Of a stretch of DNA of 38,580 nt, positions 19,101 through 27,788 are shown piece by piece. Numbering within the stretch: the first letter of the stretch is position 1; every line of letters starts with the position of its first letter. The DNA is from Pirellula sp. GTDB taxonomy: Bacteria; Planctomycetota; Planctomycetia; Pirellulales; Pirellulaceae. Position numbers and translations under genes: made by a program. The stretch spans positions 1 to 38,580 of the forward strand of contig JALOQZ010000007.1 of NCBI GenBank assembly GCA_025459245.1. Reading direction: 5' to 3'. The notes below the pieces were generated by a model. It did not search any database. It was given only the letters and a program-made list of their open reading frames with translations, and was not told where the DNA came from.

Positions 19101-20449
19101 GCGGGCGTTCCAAACGGATCATCTCCAGCCTGGAACGAAATGAATTTCACAATCTTCGGCGCCGCACTCGGTGCCTTCACAGGTTTCTCTTTCGATGGCT
19201 CCGCCCCCTTGCTGCCCGAAGGAGAAAGAGGTGCCTGAGAAGCCATCGCGGCGTCCAAAATGTTCTTCGCGCTCAAACTGTTCGGAGACCGCTTTAACGC
19301 TTCGCGAGCAATCGCGATCGCGGAATCTCGATCGCCAATTCCCAACGCATACTCCGCATCCTTGACCAACTCTTCCGAACTGGACATCAAAACGCTTCCA
19401 AGCGATTTGAGAGCATCCGACCCGGCGGTCGGCAACAACAAACCACCGTCGAATCCAGCCTTCTCAACCACCTTGGGGAGAAACGCTAAATCGGGATTTG
19501 TTCCTTCGGTGCGTACAGACCAATCCAACGAAGCTTCACGTCCAGCGACGATTCCTCGCAACGTTACACGTCCCTCAGCCGAAGCTCCCTTCAAAGTACC
19601 AACCACGATCGAATCCCGATCCGTTCGCATCGGCGGAACCAGCTTGGGATATGCCACGGCAACTGACTCCGGCCAAGTCGCATCGGTCGGCCAAAATACA
19701 GGGACCGTGCACTCTTTCGCCAACTGAACGGCCATCTGCTGATTCGACACACCGGCGATGTTGCGGTGCACATGCACCATGCCCCCCGTGTGATTCGCGA
19801 TCGTCGCCAAAAACTCGACGTCCGCATCCGGTCCAATCGCCATCGCATTGACGGTCGTTCGCGTTTCCCGCAACGTCTGAATCAACGACTCAAAACCTCT
19901 CGGCTCCAACAAATTACAGCGATGAAAGCCATCGCCAATGTACAAAATACTCGCGTCGCTCCCCTCACCCAAAACGGAACGAGCCTTGGTCAACGCGGCA
20001 ACCAAATCGGTCGTCCCCAACGGAACCGTCTGCTTGAGCTTTTCAAGCCCCCCAGCGATCTCCGCGCTGCTAGGTGCCCCCACTCCCAATACCGATGGCT
20101 CAATGTCGCAACTCAACAAGGCGACCAGCGAAACATCCGACAAGCCCGCCAAGACTCGCTCGGCCAACTCCAGCGAATCAGCCCGGAATGCACCGCTCTG
20201 AGAAGCCGACGTGTCGACGACCACCGCAACCCGCCTCGCATCAGCCGGCACCGCTCCCAACTGAGACGTCGTCAAACTCAACGCGAAATGCGTTTGTCCG
20301 CGATCCTCATAAGTAAGCATGCGTGAACTCTGATCCGCTGCCGACGCCGCGCAGCTCCATAGAAGCCCGACGCCAAGCAAAAGAGCTCGATTCATACCAA
20401 GAAACAGTCGCATAACAATTCGCTCCAAACCGGCTCGAATGGATGACAA
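16136..20449 (-). CDS. Giant secreted VWA-domain protein with STN-like domain, Gly-Met repeat and DUF2135-like C-terminal domain (start may be an internal ATG such as [14 protein letters not shown])
   Basis: Signal ([27 protein letters not shown]); VWA ([29 protein letters not shown]); STN-like [26 protein letters not shown]; GGM repeats; [27 protein letters not shown]...[15 protein letters not shown]; terminal Gly-rich tail. Confidence 0.88.
   Translation of the reverse strand: [1437 protein letters not shown]
17698..17872 (-). repeat. In-frame minisatellite encoding (GGM)n / (GMG)n low-complexity tract
   Basis: 9-nt and 18-nt periodic units (CCCATGCCGCCCATACCT on the + strand), encoding GGMGGMGGM... 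in the VWA protein. Confidence 0.93.
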
Positions 20450-20535
20450 GAAAATGGTCCAACTACCCGCTTAATCGTATTTCTCGCCAAGGCAGGATGC
20501 CATAAAAAACATCGCAATTCCCTAACAAAACACCC

Positions 20536-20582
20536 CCGCGGCTCCCCAACAGTCCCCCTCAAGGGGGGCCGAACGGCCGCGG
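20536..20582. promoter_or_regulatory. Nested hairpin in the divergent intergenic region upstream of the giant VWA gene
   Basis: Outer arms CCGCGGC (20536-20542) / GCCGCGG (20576-20582); inner stem CCCCC-TCAA-GGGGG (20554-20567). Located in the 20450-20928 gap. Confidence 0.35.
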
Positions 20583-20928
20583 TCGATGGGAACGTACTGC
20601 GTATTCCGTTCCAAAAATGAAAAATCAGGGGAGAAAGTTGGAGAGCCCCAAAAAAACCGCTTGAGAATCCACATGGGAGCTTCGCAAGTTCCAAGGAGAA
20701 AAGATTGAAGTTTCGTTTTGCTGTTGTTGATTGATGAGGGTGTAGCAATATCGTACGCAGGGGCCGCGTTTTCGGAAAAGTCCGCAACTTCTGCCTATTC
20801 GCTTCAGCTTCTCACTCCCAAGACCCGATACGACGATACGAAGGCCTCTTGCCCCACTAAGCACTCCTGGCTGCTCGAGAGTTGCTGCCCGAGCGCCTTC
20901 GCAGTAGAAAAACTCATGGAGATGATCA

Positions 20929-23607
20929 ATGTCACTCGTAGGAATTCCACTCGTTCGTCCATGCAACCTGCCTGGATGCCTGATCGCGGTCCTCCTCCTG
21001 GTTACCTGCTGGGGCGGCTCCTCCCAAGCCCAATCGGACGACGCCCCCGAACCGACCGCAAACGAACCCTCCAACGCCAAACCCGGTTTCTCCAACCCGC
21101 TCTCCAAACTCTTCGCCAGAAAACCTCCCGAAGAATCGGACGAACCGACCAAGCCCTCGCGCCCCTCGATGAGCCTGAAACCCGGTTCCACCCTCTTCCG
21201 GAACGGACGTGCCAAACCGACTCCAAATTCGGCACCAAACACTCCCGACACCGAAGCTCGCGGCGGCCTTTTGGTCCCTCTCAAATCATTTACGAACCGC
21301 GTCTTCCGAACTTCGGATGAGACCTTAGACGAATCGAGCGACTCCCCCGCGACAGCGACTCCTCCAAAACCTCTCGCCGAAGAATCGAATCGCCCATTTC
21401 GCGAACCATTCAAAAACCTCCCTCGCCCGCGCTTTTCGAACAACCGAGACGAAAGCGATATCGAACTGGAAGAAATCACCATCCCAGAACCAGCGTCCCG
21501 CCCCGCCTCCATTCCAACCGCGGCTCCCTTGGACCTGCCCCCTCCTGTCGTGAGCCGCAGCTCACCAACCAGCAACCAACCTCGCGACGGATTCGAAGGT
21601 TTCGCTCCCTACAAAGGCGCCGCCAGATCGGACTCATCCGCTTCGGCGGATCGCGAAACGCCCATCCTTTCGAAATCCACCACCCCCCCGACAACGAACT
21701 CCGTTCCGTCGAACTCCCGACTCCCATCGAACAACTCGTCGCGCCGAAGCTCCGATCTGGGGCAACCGCCTGCCGCCAGCGAATCCGCGGGAGAAAGGGA
21801 CGCGGGCGAAGGCCCTTCGCTACTCGATCTCTCCTCCGGGCCCCTAACCACACAGCGCCCGACGAAAGCGACTCAGCAATCCGCCAAGAAAGACACGAAT
21901 CCCACTCCTTCTCCACGCTCCAACACCATTCCCCCCATCGAGACAGCCAAGGCAGATGATATTGAAGTCCCTCGAGTCATCACCAATCGAACTAGCAACA
22001 GCAAAATCCAAAGCCAGCCAATAAGCTCCCGTAACACGACACCCAAGGATTCAATGCCGACCTCCGCCAACACGGAGAGCAAACCTGCTGCAACACTTCC
22101 GCCGCCAAAAACCGTAGCAGACGCCGAACGAACCTCTGCACCTAAGCCGAGTATTGCTGAGCAGCCCAATAGTACCAAACCATCCGCTGTTGATACTCGC
22201 GCCTACAAGTCATCTCTCGGTACGATGCAACTCCCTGGGGTTCGCGTGTCGGTTCAAGGCCCCGAATCCTTGCTCGTCGGACAAGATTCGACGTTTGAAA
22301 TTCTCGCAAAGAACGAAGGTGCTATCGACTTGAATGGACTCCTGCTTCGTATCGCGGTTCCCACCTCGGTAGAGATCGGTCAATTGATCGCCTCCAACGG
22401 ACAAGCGCAACCAGAGAATGCACCGGAGGAGACCGCGATCGGCTGGGAAATTCCTAAACTCCAAGCAGGGACCCAGGTCAATCTCCGACTCACGCTTCGA
22501 ACGAACAAACCAGAGCACTTCGCAATGGGAATCGAATGGACCGCCGTTCCTCAATCCCAAGAATACGCGATCCGCGTGCAACAACCGCAACTGAACGTCG
22601 CTCTCGAGGGGCCCTCGGAAGCGGAATTCGGCTCGCCTCAAAACTACCGGCTGAGAATTCGAAATCCAGGCACCGCGGTCGCTAAGAATGTCGAGGTCTT
22701 GCTGCAAGCAGGAAGCTACGGCAGCAACCAATCGTCAATCGGTGATATCCAGCCAGGCGATGAGCGGGTTATCGACGTCGAATTGCTCTTCGAACAAAAC
22801 GGCAGCATCCCCGTGGTGGCTACCGCTCGAAGCGAGGCTTCGAAACTCGAAGCGAAGGGAGACATCCAGGTCAAAGTTAAGCAATCCGCTCTCCAAGCGA
22901 CTTGGACGGGCCCCTCCGAGTTTTATCAAGGTACCGCAGCAGATTACCGTATCGTTGTCGCCAATCGAGGAGACATCGTCGCTCTCCAAATCGATTGCCA
23001 TCTGAAACTACCAGACGGAGCGATGCCATCTAGTCTGCCCGCAGGTGCGATCCGGAAAGGCAACGCGATTCACTGGGAAATCAAACGCCTTGAACCAAAC
23101 GAATCGGTCGCTATCCCCATCGGTCTTTCGATGAACGAAACGGGTGAAAACATCCTTGAATTCTCGGCCGCTTGCAAAAACAGCCTCCCACTCACTTCGA
23201 CCTACAAAACGATGATCGATTCGATCGTCGACCTAAAACTCTCGGTCAAAGACCCTGTCGCACCAGCACCGGTCGGTCAACCAGTCGTCTATGAAATCGA
23301 GATCTACAATCGAGGAAGCAAAGCGGCCTCGGGTGTCACGGTATTGGCTCAATTCTCCGAAGGAATTGAACCTGTTCGATTCGAGGGCGCCGAAGGTCGC
23401 ATATTACCCGGCCAAGTTCTATTCGAACCAATCGAGGTCGTCGATGCCGGGGCCAAAGTAACTCTTCGCGTTTTTGCGGAAGCCGCTCAGCAAGGGGTGC
23501 ATCGATTCCGTGCGGAAGTAAAATGCGACTCCGGCGAAGCCAACCTCCTCCAGGAAGAATCGACCCGCTTCCTGGCTAGCGGTTCATCCGGTTCTGAGAA
23601 ACGATAA
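20929..23607 (+). CDS. Secreted protein with long disordered Pro/Ser/Thr-rich N-terminal region and DUF11/CARDB-like Ig-type repeats
   Basis: Signal-like N-terminus (CNLPGCLIAVLLLVTCWGGSSQAQ), ~400 aa low-complexity region, then repeated Ig-like units (VSVQGPESLLVGQDSTFEILAKNEGAIDLNGLLLRIAVP; VALEGPSEAEFGSPQNYRLRIRNPGTAVAKNVEVLL; LSVKDPVAPAPVGQPVVYEIEIYNRGSKAASGVTVLAQF). Confidence 0.85.
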   Translation: MSLVGIPLVRPCNLPGCLIAVLLLVTCWGGSSQAQSDDAPEPTANEPSNAKPGFSNPLSKLFARKPPEESDEPTKPSRPSMSLKPGSTLFRNGRAKPTPNSAPNTPDTEARGGLLVPLKSFTNRVFRTSDETLDESSDSPATATPPKPLAEESNRPFREPFKNLPRPRFSNNRDESDIELEEITIPEPASRPASIPTAAPLDLPPPVVSRSSPTSNQPRDGFEGFAPYKGAARSDSSASADRETPILSKSTTPPTTNSVPSNSRLPSNNSSRRSSDLGQPPAASESAGERDAGEGPSLLDLSSGPLTTQRPTKATQQSAKKDTNPTPSPRSNTIPPIETAKADDIEVPRVITNRTSNSKIQSQPISSRNTTPKDSMPTSANTESKPAATLPPPKTVADAERTSAPKPSIAEQPNSTKPSAVDTRAYKSSLGTMQLPGVRVSVQGPESLLVGQDSTFEILAKNEGAIDLNGLLLRIAVPTSVEIGQLIASNGQAQPENAPEETAIGWEIPKLQAGTQVNLRLTLRTNKPEHFAMGIEWTAVPQSQEYAIRVQQPQLNVALEGPSEAEFGSPQNYRLRIRNPGTAVAKNVEVLLQAGSYGSNQSSIGDIQPGDERVIDVELLFEQNGSIPVVATARSEASKLEAKGDIQVKVKQSALQATWTGPSEFYQGTAADYRIVVANRGDIVALQIDCHLKLPDGAMPSSLPAGAIRKGNAIHWEIKRLEPNESVAIPIGLSMNETGENILEFSAACKNSLPLTSTYKTMIDSIVDLKLSVKDPVAPAPVGQPVVYEIEIYNRGSKAASGVTVLAQFSEGIEPVRFEGAEGRILPGQVLFEPIEVVDAGAKVTLRVFAEAAQQGVHRFRAEVKCDSGEANLLQEESTRFLASGSSGSEKR

Positions 23608-23648
23608 CGATTGGGATGCATGTGTCCCAGCAGTAGCAACAATCATTT

Positions 23649-25130
23649 ATGCTCTGGGACACACCCGCTTTCGATGCCCTGCTCCACTCCTTCTATGTAA
23701 GCATGGGGACCGCAACGCTCAGTATGCTATTGAGCGTTGTCTTGGCATTCGCGGTGGAAGTCATCAAGATTCCCGGCAGCCGCATGCTTCGCACGGCGAC
23801 CATGTCGCTCGTCTTGGTTCCAATCTATGTCCAAGCCACGGCGTGGAGCGCGGGTTTCGGCGACCAGAGTTGGTTACGATGGAATCAAGTGACGGCCGCT
23901 CAAAACCCCACCTATGCGATCTTGGCATGTATCTGGATTCAGGCAGCGAGCTGGCTGCCTCTCAGCTTTCTTTTAATCTCGATCGCCTTTCGACGATCCC
24001 TCAATGAATCCTTTCGAGTCGCCTGGATCGATCGAGGTCTTTGTGCCGCTTTCTTGGGAATCAGCCTGCGCCACTCGATGCCTTGGCTAACTCTGGCTTG
24101 GCTATTGATCACGGTCCTCACGACCAACGATATGGTCGTTACCAATCTGTTTCGAGTCCCCACTTGGACGGAAACGATTTACCAGCAAGTGCAGTTTCAG
24201 AAGACGCGAACCGGTCCGTTGTTGGGCATGGTCTTCTACGCATCAACCATCGCCGTCATCACCGCACTTGCCACCTTCCTGCTGGCAAAGGGAACTCGAG
24301 GTGAGTCGAGCGAACCCTCCCAGCATCCCACTTGCTCTCGAAAAGTTTCGCTCCTTTTTTCGTTGGCTGCATGGAGCGTCGCAGCCTGCTTTATAGGCCT
24401 CCCTGTCTTGTCTTTGGTGATCAAAGCAGGTTGGCATGTCGCGCAAGTAGGAGATGACATTGAGCGAACTTGGCGAATTAGTACCGTCGTCGCTTCTCTT
24501 TTCTCGGCATCGGAGTTTCGCCCTGAACTGCAATGGAGTTTGGCCATCAGTGGCTATTCAACGTTACTCGCACTCCTCCTAGCATTCGCAGGAACGACAA
24601 TTGTATTTAGCGGTTCAACTCGCTTCCTGCTCCATCGCAGCGCGGCCATGATCGCCTTGTTCACGTTTTGTTTCGCTCTCCCCGGGCCACTTGTCAATTG
24701 GTGCATCCAAAAGTCATTGGTCGATCAAAGCGGCTGGATCGGTTGGATCGGCAATGACACACTCGCCCCCCCCATTCTCGCGTTGCAAACTCGGTGCGCT
24801 CCTGTTGTCTTTGCCATCCTCTGGACAGCCGCTTGGAGATGGGAACAACGCTTTCGTCCACTCCGATCTCTCGACGGTTCGTCTTGGACGAACCATTGGC
24901 AAGCCTGGATTCGTCCTCTCACAATGGGTGTTGGGGCCGCTTTCTTTGTGAGCTTTGCCAATCTGGAATCGTATTTGCTAGTTCTTCCACCCAGCGTGAC
25001 GCCTGTCTCGATGCGTATGTTTGAACTCTTGCACTACGGTGTACAAAACAAAGACGCCGGGCTGGCGCTAATGCTGATCCTCGCAAGCTCGCTTGCAACC
25101 TACGGCTTAAGTCGACGCAGCCGCGATTGA
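23649..25130 (+). CDS. ABC transporter permease-like protein (two BPD_transp_1-type halves, Fe3+/thiamine type)
   Basis: About 10-12 hydrophobic segments; first half SFYVSMGTATLSMLLSVVLAFAVEV and degenerate EAA loop NESFRVAWIDRGLCAAFLGISLRHSMPWLTLAWLL; second half SLAISGYSTLLALLLAFAGTTIVF. Confidence 0.68.
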   Translation: MLWDTPAFDALLHSFYVSMGTATLSMLLSVVLAFAVEVIKIPGSRMLRTATMSLVLVPIYVQATAWSAGFGDQSWLRWNQVTAAQNPTYAILACIWIQAASWLPLSFLLISIAFRRSLNESFRVAWIDRGLCAAFLGISLRHSMPWLTLAWLLITVLTTNDMVVTNLFRVPTWTETIYQQVQFQKTRTGPLLGMVFYASTIAVITALATFLLAKGTRGESSEPSQHPTCSRKVSLLFSLAAWSVAACFIGLPVLSLVIKAGWHVAQVGDDIERTWRISTVVASLFSASEFRPELQWSLAISGYSTLLALLLAFAGTTIVFSGSTRFLLHRSAAMIALFTFCFALPGPLVNWCIQKSLVDQSGWIGWIGNDTLAPPILALQTRCAPVVFAILWTAAWRWEQRFRPLRSLDGSSWTNHWQAWIRPLTMGVGAAFFVSFANLESYLLVLPPSVTPVSMRMFELLHYGVQNKDAGLALMLILASSLATYGLSRRSRD

Positions 25131-27763
25131 GACTTGCTGTAGCGCCGAACATAGAACCAAATCGCGACCACTCCGAAGAGCGGGAGCAACCAACCTAAGG
25201 CACTTGGCAGGTTCGGTGCATCGGATTGTTGAGCATTCTCAGGAGCTGTGTACAAATCGCGCAACACTAGCAACGGGACTACTTGCCGATGCTGTTGCCC
25301 CAAGCTTCCGGACATCTCTTCGGTCTTGTAACTCCAGAATCGATAAAGCCACCCCTTGGATGTAAAACGGAATCTTGGAAAACTGATAGCCGTGTCGGTC
25401 AATTCATCGCCAATCGTGCCAGCTCGATCCTGTGACTTTGCCAGCCAAAGCCAATCGGGCAGTGCCAAAACCAATCCCGTTGCCGGATACTCGTGCCGAT
25501 AGACGATCGGACCTCGCTCTGCTGGTATCTCAAAGGTGGTATTTCCGATATCGACCATGCAGTCCAGCTGAAAATAATGGTCTTGCCCAAGCAGCTCTCG
25601 TTGTGACTGGCTATCGACATCAATTTTGGAAATGCGAACGATTCGACCTGTCGTTTCGATCGGTTGCAGGCAAGTAGAATCCCCCAATTCCTTTTGATTT
25701 CGCAATGCCCGCTTCAAAAGACTAGCCAACTCTTCTCGAGCCAAGTCTTGAAATCCGGATCCAGCATTTTCCTGGCTATGCAATTTCAAAAGAGAGAAAA
25801 GGGCGGGCAACTCGGTCGGAGACAGCCCGCGGGGAGGACGCTGCAAGCTCGACACATTCTGCTTCTGCTCGAGCGACCATCCTTGTTCTAACAGATGCCT
25901 TGATGGCGGAGCAATCGGTGGCTGCCACTCGACACGTGCACTCTCCAAATCTGCAGACCACGACTTAGGTAGCCGCCAAAGCAATTGGTCGGTGACGAAC
26001 CTCGTTACGCTTTTTGATTCGCCCGACTTGCGCTTTAGCAAAAAGCCTCTCAAAGAAACAGGTTGCCGCAGTTGTGCAACGTTCCCATCGAATGCGACCA
26101 GCCACTCCCTTGGAACCTGATTGCAATAAACCTCCATCGGCCCTTGCGTAGGTGCATCTTCTTGCTCGCCCGCGCGAGAGGCAATTGGAGCCGGAAAGGG
26201 ATCAACCCGAAGACGATACACAGATTTCAAATCGGATCTTAGCAATGCCCCTAAACCACTCGTCGTTTCAATATCCGTCCTCGGGATGGAGGCTAGTTCA
26301 ATTCTTTCTGCGCTCACGGCGATCCCCGATCGCTCGGCAATCTCGACATCCTCGGTAACACGCCAAGGCGAATGGCCGGCCAACAGAGAATCTACCAAAC
26401 TCTGCAGTCGTTGCGACTCAACGAGAAGCGAACCTATTTCATGGGTGAGCGGACTGTCGGTAGGGCTTTTCGATTGGCTCGCGTTCTGAAGCGATGTCGT
26501 CACGGCGCCCAAGATCGCCTTGTAGGGAGCTTCGACATCCTTAGGCGGCTGCCAAACGGGGATGCTGGGCAAGCTCCTAAGCCATCGTGAGTAAGGCCCC
26601 GATGGTGCAACGACGGATTCATCCGAAGTACGCAGCCCTGCCGCGATCAAAGCGGGTGCTACTTCGCTGCCTCGTTGAGACTGATAAGCGAATCGCTTGC
26701 AATACATCCCAATGACTTCGATGGTATCCCCGGCCTTCCACTCTCGGTCGGATTCATTCTGCTGTTTGGGATTAAAAACGGCGATCGGTTGGCTGCTCGC
26801 ATCGTCTGGTTTCACCCACAACACGTCATACTCGAAAACATCCCAGCCCGCTCTTTCGACTTTTCCATCGCGGTCATCTAACTTCCCAACCGTCCCTCGC
26901 AACTTGATCGGTACCCCCCGAATCGATTCGCTGAAAGAAGACATCAATTGCGAGCTCTGGATCGATGGCACATCATTCCACAACCAAGCCTCTTTGCGCA
27001 ACAATTCGGCTAGCCGTCGCGCGCGACTTGCAGTTCGCAAAAGCGCGATTTGTTCGGAAGGTCGCCAAACGCTGTTATCTTGAAAATCCGCCAACAGTCG
27101 GTGGTCCAGCGCGAGGAGAAAGTCCCTTGCATCCATTTTCCGATCCGAATCTTCATCAAGGACGGACACAAGCTCGCGATACACTCCTTTTGAGGCGTCG
27201 GATTGTGGATCCTCTTCGCCAGTTGCCAATCGCAGCCAACTTTGAACGGTCTCTAGACTGCTATCCCGCCAAGCCTGCTCGGGCGCGTTCGCTTGTTCTG
27301 CAGCGATGGACTTCGTATCCGTTTTTGTATCGACACCAGAACTACTAAAGTGAACCGCTGCAAGCAATTCGACAGTTTGATCCGATGCAGGCTTTAATAA
27401 CTCACTCCACATCTCTATACGTGACTGAAATGATTTGTTCGCGCTCTTTAATCTCAAAAACTCAAATTCAATCAATCGTTCCGCAGAAGCGGCATCTTGT
27501 AGTTCCTGCTCTTCGAACGAAGTCAAGGCGTGGGCATTGGCTTCTGTCGTTTGGATTGCTGATGCAGGAAACAATCCAACCGCTCTACCAACTTTTTCGA
27601 TTTGATTCACATCCGAGGCACGCTGAATCAAAATCACAACGAGAGCTAATAGCATGGCCAACGAAACCAAACGCCGCGTACCTGTCGATTTTTCGTACGC
27701 GATCGATCGCGACTTAGCTTGACTATCCAAACTGTACCATCGTTCTCTCGGTTTTCTCGGCAT
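25100..27763 (-). CDS. Large uncharacterised membrane-anchored protein (N- and C-terminal TM, repeated beta-rich/OB-like segments)
   Basis: Likely ATG at 27763 (MPRKPRERWYSLDSQ). TM LVSLAMLLALVVILIQ and C-terminal LGWLLPLFGVVAIWFYVRRYSKSQSRLRR. PIKLRGTVGKL.../PVSLRGFLLKR... repeated segments. Confidence 0.72.
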   Translation of the reverse strand: MPRKPRERWYSLDSQAKSRSIAYEKSTGTRRLVSLAMLLALVVILIQRASDVNQIEKVGRAVGLFPASAIQTTEANAHALTSFEEQELQDAASAERLIEFEFLRLKSANKSFQSRIEMWSELLKPASDQTVELLAAVHFSSSGVDTKTDTKSIAAEQANAPEQAWRDSSLETVQSWLRLATGEEDPQSDASKGVYRELVSVLDEDSDRKMDARDFLLALDHRLLADFQDNSVWRPSEQIALLRTASRARRLAELLRKEAWLWNDVPSIQSSQLMSSFSESIRGVPIKLRGTVGKLDDRDGKVERAGWDVFEYDVLWVKPDDASSQPIAVFNPKQQNESDREWKAGDTIEVIGMYCKRFAYQSQRGSEVAPALIAAGLRTSDESVVAPSGPYSRWLRSLPSIPVWQPPKDVEAPYKAILGAVTTSLQNASQSKSPTDSPLTHEIGSLLVESQRLQSLVDSLLAGHSPWRVTEDVEIAERSGIAVSAERIELASIPRTDIETTSGLGALLRSDLKSVYRLRVDPFPAPIASRAGEQEDAPTQGPMEVYCNQVPREWLVAFDGNVAQLRQPVSLRGFLLKRKSGESKSVTRFVTDQLLWRLPKSWSADLESARVEWQPPIAPPSRHLLEQGWSLEQKQNVSSLQRPPRGLSPTELPALFSLLKLHSQENAGSGFQDLAREELASLLKRALRNQKELGDSTCLQPIETTGRIVRISKIDVDSQSQRELLGQDHYFQLDCMVDIGNTTFEIPAERGPIVYRHEYPATGLVLALPDWLWLAKSQDRAGTIGDELTDTAISFPRFRFTSKGWLYRFWSYKTEEMSGSLGQQHRQVVPLLVLRDLYTAPENAQQSDAPNLPSALGWLLPLFGVVAIWFYVRRYSKSQSRLRRLKP

Positions 27764-27788
27764 AGCGCGATCCCGTTCGTATTGGGTA

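Noticed and set aside
20625-21575. 316-aa minus-strand ORF
   Set aside because: Antisense to the signal and Pro/Ser-rich region of the DUF11-like protein; composition (Gly/Arg/Ser-rich) is a reverse-complement artefact.
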